NCBI GenBank assembly: GCA_963693305.1
Contig: OY855904.1
Location: 30,548,224-30,612,223 of the forward strand
Reading direction: 5' to 3'
DNA from: Meandrina meandrites
Lineage: Eukaryota > Cnidaria > Anthozoa > Scleractinia > Meandrinidae
DNA: 64,000 nucleotides
Each line of letters opens with the position of its first letter. Positions within the stretch are counted from its first letter, which is position 1. Positions 57,201 to 64,000 of this stretch are shown piece by piece. A program made the position numbers and the translations under genes. The notes beneath the pieces are model-generated. The model had not been told where the DNA came from. It saw only the letters and a program-made list of their open reading frames with translations, and did not search any database.

Positions 57201-60200
57201 TATATTCCATAATTTAAACTGGCCAATTGAGGTACCAAGTTCCATGCTCGCCGTTTTGATGGTTGTCAATTCCGCCTCTCTCATTTCTTTTATTTTGATT
57301 GGCCAGGTGAATCATAATCCACCAGAAAATTGCCAAAGGGACCTTAAGAATCATACGTCTGAAACTTTCACCTCTCATTTCCTAAAAAAATTAAAAGTTG
57401 TCTATTTACCGGGAGGTTAAAATTAGTTTTTAATTGATGTTTCATCCAGATTCACTGATGGTCTTCAGGCTTGATGACCTAAGATGACAATATGGCAAGC
57501 AAAATAACAATCAGCTATATTGAAAGTTTAGGTCATCCAGCCTGAAAAAAATCTTTTGTTAGACTTAAAAAAGGTGCCAAAAATTTTTCAAGAACTTCAT
57601 TAGTGGAAACATTGAACATGCAGCATTGTAATACTGCAGATTGACCTTTTGCCTGTAGGTTTCCATTCCAATGTATGGGTTACACAGCAGAGATGACAAG
57701 AGACTTTGTTAAAAAAGACCTTGGGCCCACCTTGGCAAAATTTGGCTACTCTGATGTGAAACTGATGATCCTAGATGACTTACGAAGCTTTGTTGAGTCA
57801 TGGGCAGAAACCATTCTAGGTGACGATGAAACTGCTAAATATCTCTCTGGGATTGCTGTTCACTGGTACAATGAAGAGGTTACAAACCCTGATGTGCTTA
57901 CAGAAACACACAAGAAGTGAGTTTTTAGTTTTATAAATTTATCAGGGTCCTAGAGAGGAGGGTATAGGACCATGCAGAGCCATTGCCCTAAAGTCTTTGC
58001 CATGGAGCCTGGATGGAGTCCCATTGTTTTGCTGCTTCAGCGGAGCCGTAATTTATTTAGTTTTCTGCAGAGGCTGGAGCCCTGGATTCAACATTTCTTG
58101 TAGAGCTCTGAATCCTTTTCAGACCTAGCCTGAATTTCACACCCTGATCTATTGCTTTTAAACCTTTTTCAATATTTACACAGGCATGCTTTGATTTCAT
58201 AGATATGACTGCCAATGAAGTTTAACAGTGTGAAATATCATTATTATTTTGTTATTATTATTATTATTATTTTGTTTTCTTTTTTTTTTTTTAAAGGGAG
58301 AAAGGCACACTCTGCTCTCAAGTGCTGTTGTGTTGAAAGATCGTGATACAATCGGCAAAGTTCAAACTAATTAAATATTAAATGAAAGGGAACAAAACAA
58401 ACCATGGCACACTTCCTTTTATTTCTTGCAATATTTCTTTTATTTATTAGAGAATCTCGTGCAGGTTTCAGCAGTGAATTCCTCTGGTTTGTGTTTCATG
58501 ACTTAAAATGAATGACTTGTTAGGTGATAGAGACTGTGAAGTACACATAAATCACATATACTACAACTGCAAGAGGACTTACACATTTAATATCATATGA
58601 TCTGGCTTAATTTGCAGATTCCCTAATCAGTTTATTCTGCACACTGAAGCCTGTTCTGGCTATGTAGGACCACCATCTGAAAGAGGAGTTCGCCTTGGAG
58701 ACTGGGGAAGAGGAAATGATTACTCCCACAGTGTCATTGAGGTGCCTAGCTAGCTTAATACAATTACTAACAGCAAAGTAATTTTAAAAGCCCAATGCAA
58801 CTAAAACCTGGTAAAGCTCCCATGTTGGATATACAAAAATCCTATCATGACTCTGAGGCTCTGTTAATTCCCACAAGAGAGAAAACAAAGCCAAATATAG
58901 AAGTCTGACCAGAAAGCATCAGTGCCATGTGAGTTTTGATATATCAAGCATAATTTGCTATCAGGGCTGTCATTAAGGGCCAACGTAACACCTGTTACAC
59001 TTACGTACAGAGGAGAATGCTGCAAGTGTTTTTTTTTTAACTTTAACAAAATGGCTGCTTAAAACCTTAATGACAGCCCTGGCTATTACTTCTTTGAATT
59101 CTTTGTTTCAAAAAGCAACCTCATTCTCAGGGTTTTTCCTTTCTCGTGGGTAAAAAGATGTGCAGTTTTCTTAGATGTCGGTGCAAGCTGTATTTTGCAC
59201 TGTCTGGAAAACAATGCCTTTTCACATTTCAAATTTTCACAGAAATTAGTCACAATTTCCTTTGTTGCTCCTAACAAAGTATATTTAGGCAATAATGTTG
59301 ATGTTTAAGAGTATGTATCAATTTTATTTCCAGAATTTATCCCATTGGTCTAGTGGATGGGTGGACTGGAACCTAGCTCTTAACATGCAAGGAGGACCCA
59401 ACTGGGTGCACAACTATGTTGATTCACCAATAATTGTTGATGCTGAGAATGGGGTCTTCTACAAACAGGTGTGTCATAAAGTGTATCTATTTGTCGCTGG
59501 CCTATGTACATTACACCAGCCTGAAACAATTTAGAAGGGACCAGAAAGAGATGGGGTGGAAAGGACATACACAAACCAATGCTTTTGTGAATGTGTTGCA
59601 CAGAACTATAAAAACATAGGCCTGCACAACCTCGTTCACCCTAACCCTAACCCCACGAAGAAGGGAAAAGCCCTGGGAACGAGGTTGAGGCCTGCAATAT
59701 GTGCAAAGGGCTAGTGCTACCCAGCCTTCTTCACTTTAGTGCATGCAGAATTAAAATGATAGCTAGGATGCTAGGTAAATATATGACCACAAGAAAGTGT
59801 AATGCAAAACTGAAGGGCAAAGAAAAACAATCGTTTTTCAAGGTTCAGTGATTTAGCTGATGGCATACTAGAAGTGAGTGTGTACAGTTCTCCCTGGCTA
59901 CGCGATTCTGTAGTACTGTAAACTTGGAAGTAATATCATCTAGCGTCATGGGTCGGCAATGTGTGCAGATCAATAAAAGTTATTTCTCACTGTCTTTTTC
60001 CAGTTTACAAATTCAAGCCATTCCTGTCCCTCCTTCCCTGCTTGTCTTGCCCAACCTGTCTTAAGAAAACAGATATAATCATATGCTTTATACCTACTCA
60101 TTTCCATTTCCTGCAAGAGAGACATCTGAGATTTGGACTACTATTAGCTACAATTAGCTGTTAGTAGGCTACAGTTTTCCACATGTGAGAAGCAGTTAAT

Positions 60201-60909
60201 TAGAGACAGAAGTCGACATATATGTGAGAGATGTATCAGCCATGTGCTTAAGAAATAAGTCCACAGGATTTGAACTTTTCTACATCTCATTCTCAGCCCT
60301 TCTTTAATAAAATAGTTCCCACCTCTTCTTGCTCTTTTTATTACAAAATATTACGTAATGTTTCAACATTTTTCCAATTTCTTCCGGTTCCTGCCAGCAG
60401 AATCCTACTTTCCACCCTCTTTTCTAATGTGCATCAAATGCAAGGCTACAGACTGGCACAATGGTTAGTGTGAATAGTGCTGTTAATGGTTGGCTCTCAA
60501 CAATGGTAATGGTAACAAAATCTATGCTTAAAGTCTGCTGGTCTGCCGCCTGCATTTGTCGCACACCACCTCTCTTCTCCCATCTCCCACAGGGTTCCTG
60601 TCCCCTTCCACCACCAAAATAGCTTTTGTTTCCTTTCTTTAATTATATGATTGTCTATAATTGCAGCCTATGTTTTACCATCTTGGCCATTTTAGCAAGT
60701 TTGTTCCACCAGGCTCACAGAGAATTGAAGTAACTTGCTCTGAAGAAACTTCACTGGACTTTGTTGGTTTTGTAACACCACAGATGAACACAGTTCTGGT
60801 GATCCTTAACAGAGAAGCAAGAGATATTACATTTAAGATCAAGGACCATAAAGCAGGAGTTATCACTGAAACTATTCCATCTTATGCTATTCAGACTTAC
60901 ATTTGGTAA
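54263..60909 (+). CDS. GBA1: Lysosomal glucosylceramidase, GBA1-like, six exons, with a frameshift in exon 4
   Basis: Exons: 54263-54638, 55535-56003, 57659-57916, 58618-58742, 59334-59468, 60667-60909, all GT-AG. The enzyme (glycoside hydrolase family 30) cleaves glucosylceramide in the lysosome. Residues 1-20 are a signal peptide ([15 protein letters not shown]). The family start follows ([20 protein letters not shown]). TVQNEPQ carries the acid/base Glu274 and HTEACSG the nucleophile Glu378; [15 protein letters not shown] and [20 protein letters not shown] are conserved landmarks. The expected length is 534 aa, close to human (536). Exon 4 has one base too many: after VGPPSE, an A-run at 58680-58683 shifts the frame, and conserved RLGDW...YSHS continues in the next frame. 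As written, translation stops at 58718-58720 (401 aa). This is either an assembly error or a broken allele. Confidence 0.9.
55036..55058. repeat. Poly-C tract (23 C), GBA intron 1
   Basis: One of several long G/C homopolymers here: about 11 G at 54790, 21 G at 57039-57059 (intron 2) and 26 C at 61910-61935. Copy number in the assembly may be unreliable. Confidence 0.95.
56422..56843. mobile_element. 422-bp MITE with TA target sites in GBA intron 2
   Basis: CTATGAAAATCACTGAACTG at 56422 is exactly inverted at 56824-56843. Inverted similarity runs about 75 bp inwards, and TA dinucleotides flank both ends (56420-56421, 56844-56845). This fits a Tc1/mariner-type MITE. Confidence 0.75.
59627..59687. 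mobile_element. 61-bp inverted-repeat element with perfect 9-bp target duplication, GBA intron 5
   Basis: Perfect 11-bp termini CAACCTCGTTC (59627-59637) and GAACGAGGTTG (59677-59687) are flanked by AGGCCTGCA at 59618-59626 and 59688-59696. The core holds ACCCTAACCCTAACCCC, a short telomere-like run. The right 37 bp recur exactly at 28151-28187. Confidence 0.82.
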
Positions 60910-60940
60910 AAATGTGCTTGTAAAAATTCACACTGTTTGC

Positions 60941-61157
60941 GGTCAAATCGAAGCCATCATGTAACCACATATGACACCAGAAGCTCCTTATCCAAATTTC
61001 CATTGCCTCTCCCGAGAACAAACTATGGGAAAACCGCTTTGGGTACAGAGGAGCGTTTATGTGGAACAAACTACCGGAGGATTTGAGAAATTGCAGTTCA
61101 ATGCAAACTTTCAAATCAAAACTAGGCAAGTCGCCCTCTTGCTTCTTTGATGCCTAA
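60941..61157 (+). mobile_element. LINE reverse-transcriptase C-terminal fragment in the GBA 3' region
   Basis: Starting about 30 bp after the GBA stop, TYDTRSSLSKFPLPLPRTNY continues, after a one-base frameshift, as YRGAFMWNKLPEDLR, then FKSKLGKSP and a stop at 61155-61157. This is the CR1/L2-type RT C-terminus. The 3' UTR and a TCTATCTGTC tail run to about 61305. Confidence 0.8.
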
Positions 61158-61497
61158 TTAATTAACCGTGTCTATATTTGTTTTTCTATATGCGTTTTCT
61201 TTTTTACCTTAATATGTGTAACATATAATTATAACACGGTTTTTATGTAAACCAGTTCTACTGGTAGAACATCCGCGTTTAAATTAAGTTTTATCTATCT
61301 GTCTTAGTTCTGGTTAGTCTGTAGTTACATGATGTCAAGTAAGTCGGTTACCGGAGCTTTTAATTTGAATATTTATCTCACATTTATTTCACTCGTTGTC
61401 GCGCTTATATTACCAGTTTCCCGATCGTGTTTCCTCGATTTTTCTTCTGGAGAAATCACCAATGAGGTTCGTATTGCTGGCAAGCCATTTTGCGAAT

Positions 61498-61780
61498 TTG
61501 CGGTCACATCGCTCCATGGTCACTTCGCTCCAAGTTAGATCGCTCCCAACCAAAGTCATATCGCTCCCAACCAAGTCACACTATTCTCACCCTTAAAGAA
61601 CGAGAAATATTCTAGGTCGTTTATTTGGAGCGAGCTCGGCCGTACTTTACTTACACTTTACTGAACATGGAGCAAAGTCACTTTAGTTTGGGGGTGATGT
61701 GATTTTTTTTCGATGGCGCGATCTGACTTTGGTTGGGAGCGATCTGGCCATGGAGCGAAGTGACCGGATACCCTTTTTGC
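61498..61780. mobile_element. Foldback element rich in GATCGCTCC-type motifs
   Basis: The left side has CACATCGCTCCATGGTCACT and AGATCGCTCCCAACCAAAGT. The right side has their inverses (ACTTTGGTTGGGAGCGATCT and CCATGGAGCGAAGTGACC). The arms are about 70 bp. There is no gene. Confidence 0.7.
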
Positions 61781-61896
61781 TTGACGTTGTACTTTAGTGA
61801 AGCTCCCATTATGCTTTATTATTTGTTTATTTGTTCATTTATTATTAGAACCACCGTTATCTTGGGATAGGTTACGTTAATTATACATTTGGATTT

Positions 61897-61970
61897 CCTC
61901 TCTTCCTTACCCCCCCCCCCCCCCCCCCCCCCCCCGCGCCCCTCCTTTTGGGGGTATAAAGGAAGAGAGG
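61897..61970. repeat. 12-bp inverted repeat enclosing poly-C
   Basis: CCTCTCTTCCTT (61897-61908) and AAGGAAGAGAGG (61959-61970) enclose 26 C and CTCCTTTTGGGGG. It may be a tiny MITE with an expanded homopolymer. Confidence 0.6.
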
Positions 61971-62511
61971 ACGGATGACATTTCAGACTAGGATTTCCTT
62001 ACAGACGAGTCAGGTGTCTCACGGTGAAAATAAATGTTTTCAAAGTAACGTTCCACTCCTGTCGGTTCATTTGGCGGCACACACGACTAGACAAGACGCT
62101 CATCTGGTCTTGAGGAACTAGAATCGTAGCGCCTAACCAAGAACTACTGTATGTGCAAAATTAAAGAAAAGATTTGTAAGTAACAGGAATCTTATCGGGT
62201 TTTTTTCCTCCAAAATACAAACAAATGACAAATCTCTATGAAACACGTCGAACTGAGTAACACAACGTCAAGATGAACATTGAACATGCAAAACCAAAAC
62301 TTATTTACGACTAGAACTAACTGTAGTTAACGTCGCTAGTGCGTCTGCAATGTCGACCGCAACCACTACTGTAAGAGTGACTTAGAACTTAGTGTTCTCG
62401 ACGGCGTTGGTGTGACCGCAACCAGTAAATGTCACCGACTATGTAAGTTGGATGTACGGAGTTGACAATTTAAGAAGTGTTCTTGACCGGTATTAAACTA
62501 AGAGAATTTAA

Positions 62512-62767
62512 AGGGCCCGGCAATACGAGCAACATTTTTTTCAACTTGTCTTCCAACATTGTTGCATTGCAAGTTGAGCGAGTTGTTGCCCGTAGTACTA
62601 CCGCGTGCTCAACTTGTCTCGTAACCAAATTTCAGTGTTGCAAGTTGAAAAAAGTTGCAAAAGGTAGAACTCGGTTCTACTTTGTGCAACATGTTGCTGC
62701 AACTTACAACACAGAGATTTGTTGCGAGACAAGTTGAACAAAAATGTTGCCGGTATTACCGCGCCTT
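62512..62767. mobile_element. 256-bp palindromic MITE with TTAA target duplication
   Basis: Termini AGGGCCCGGCAATAC and GTATTACCGCGCCTT are imperfect 15-bp inverted repeats flanked by TTAA at 62508-62511 and 62768-62771. Subterminal GCAACATTTTT and TTCAACTTGTC are also inverted, so most of the element folds back. It is a piggyBac-type MITE by its target site. Confidence 0.78.
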
Positions 62768-63319
62768 TTAAGGTAAAGCTGAACATTATCCCAAGTTCAT
62801 TGAACAGAATGTAAAAACACACTGTCACATTAGTTTTGGATTTACAAACCTTGTAAAATGTAGTAATAACTAGAGTAATCATAGTTTGCCTCTATTAACT
62901 ATGGATTAATTTAAAAATTATGTAGTACTCTGGATATATGCGTGTAACAAAGTTAAATCTCGTAGTTACTATCTGGTTAAATCAAGTAGTGTTTTTAGCA
63001 GAATATAATACTTGTTTGGAAATTAAAATTGCACTGTATAATGTTGATACTTTAGAGACATATTTTAAATTCGATGTATTTTGATAGAATTAAAGATACA
63101 AGTTGATGCCACATTAGTTTTCTGTTTAGAAATCGTTTGGGTTGGTCACGCAATTCAATTCTTCTCCCTCCTCAAGTTATTCTTAAAAGGATTGCTAGTG
63201 CAAAACCTTCTTGTAACTTCAAAGAGCAACGCGCGCCGAGAGCGAGCTGTCCAAAGTATTGAAGGTTTTGATTTATAAAACTCAGCGAAAAATTGAGCGA
63301 GAGCTCCGAAAGTCGTCTA

Positions 63320-63645
63320 TCGATTGTTAGCATAACACAGCAGCTGAATGTTGGCAAAACGCGCAATCTGATTGGCTACACAGGTGCTGACTATCGATCG
63401 ATAGACTACGCCTCGCCAACTATGAGCCGAAAGAAACCTCGACCTTTCCGTCTAACTTGTAAATAGCTGGCACCTGTGTAGCCAGTCAGTATATCAGATT
63501 GTGCGTTTTGCCAATGGCCGGCAGCTGTTATAGAAAATCTTGGTGATTTGCGGCTCTAAAATACATGAAATTGAAGGTTTTGGACTGCAATCCTTTATGA
63601 GTGCCTACTCAAACAATTAGAATACTCGCCCTCGTTTCCAGATCG
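63320..63645. repeat. Foldback repeat and partial copy C of the 16.6/45.1-kb family
   Basis: TTGGCAAAACGCGCAATCTG and GGCTACACAGGTG (63351-63386) are inverted at about 63465-63515. From 63570 on, TTTTGGACTGCAATCCTTTA, then AGAATACTCGCCCTCGTTT match copies A and B. The last 350 bp of the window hold no recognised gene. Confidence 0.6.
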
Positions 63646-64000
63646 CGAAAGATAAGAAAGACAAGGAACTCCCTAATTTGCCCTTCGCTTTCCCTTTTCG
63701 TCAGCGGCGCAGGCCAGAAAACACGACACACGCGAAGGCACGGTGTCTTTGTTTGCGCTTGCAAGCGCTCTCATTGGTGGGGATTTTCTTCTTCTCAGAA
63801 TATAGCTAGAATGTTTACTCAACAGCTAAACAGGAAAGAATTCACTTTATATTTGTCGCCAATACATCGCTTTAACCGAACTTTAAAGCATTGCAGTCCT
63901 CAGCTATTTCTATAATGAATCTCAATATTTTGGTCATCTTTCCGATATTTGAAGAACATGTTTTCACGTTTGCCTTTAGTACAACGTGTTAACATTGTGG

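Noticed and set aside
63601..63915. 104-codon frame at the right edge
   Set aside because: It starts at a non-ATG codon inside a repeat copy and has no domain.

Overview
The window looks like a gene-poor, repeat-rich stretch of animal nuclear genome, most likely from a stony coral or another anthozoan. The reasons are AT-rich introns with GT-AG borders, many short inverted-repeat transposons, a tRNA-derived SINE, fragments of CR1/L2-like non-LTR retrotransposons, and three genes whose nearest recognisable relatives are animal single-copy genes. The species cannot be fixed from the sequence alone. Nothing prokaryotic, viral or organellar was seen.

Layout. 1-8 kb: mostly empty, apart from a two-exon gene at 3129-4791 (+) for a small unknown type I membrane protein, with a TATA box and a poly(A) signal, and a doubtful pair of tiny minus-strand reading frames near 6.6-6.9 kb. 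8.1-13.6 kb: a repeat cluster holding a rearranged LINE split by a later insertion, a palindromic MITE and a complete SINE with target duplications. 20.5-23.8 kb: a long single-exon coding region (843 aa) for an unknown, disordered, Ser/Lys-rich protein, with a short 5' UTR intron. 24.5-25.8 kb: a 1.2-kb palindrome. 27.8-28.45 kb: a compound microsatellite ending in about 87 copies of CTT. 28.5-34.4 kb: seven-exon SKA1 (kinetochore-microtubule protein), with an E2F-type site just before the ATG. 35.6-38.4 kb: a T-rich, apparently non-coding tract. 38.5-46.5 kb: a thirteen-exon anoctamin-8 (ANO8/TMEM16H) gene on the minus strand. 50.5-52.1 kb: a Mutator-like element with long terminal inverted repeats, a perfect 9-bp target duplication and two 5S-rRNA-like sequences in opposite orientation. 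52.3-54.2 kb: a hairpin-forming satellite broken by two insertions. 54.26-60.9 kb: six-exon lysosomal glucosylceramidase (GBA1-like), with both catalytic glutamates but a one-base frameshift in exon 4. 60.9-64 kb: a LINE fragment and several foldback MITEs.

The genes do not form a pathway. They are independent animal loci: mitosis (SKA1), membrane contact or lipid scrambling (ANO8) and lysosomal sphingolipid breakdown (GBA). The most unusual content is in the mobile DNA: the 5S-carrying Mutator-like element and two minute inverted-repeat elements of 61 and 78 bp, each with a perfect 9-bp target duplication. All exon models were built by eye from reading frame, splice consensus and remembered family sequences. 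Phases were checked through every junction and close for SKA1 (257 aa) and ANO8 (700 aa). For GBA they close only after discounting one base (534 aa).
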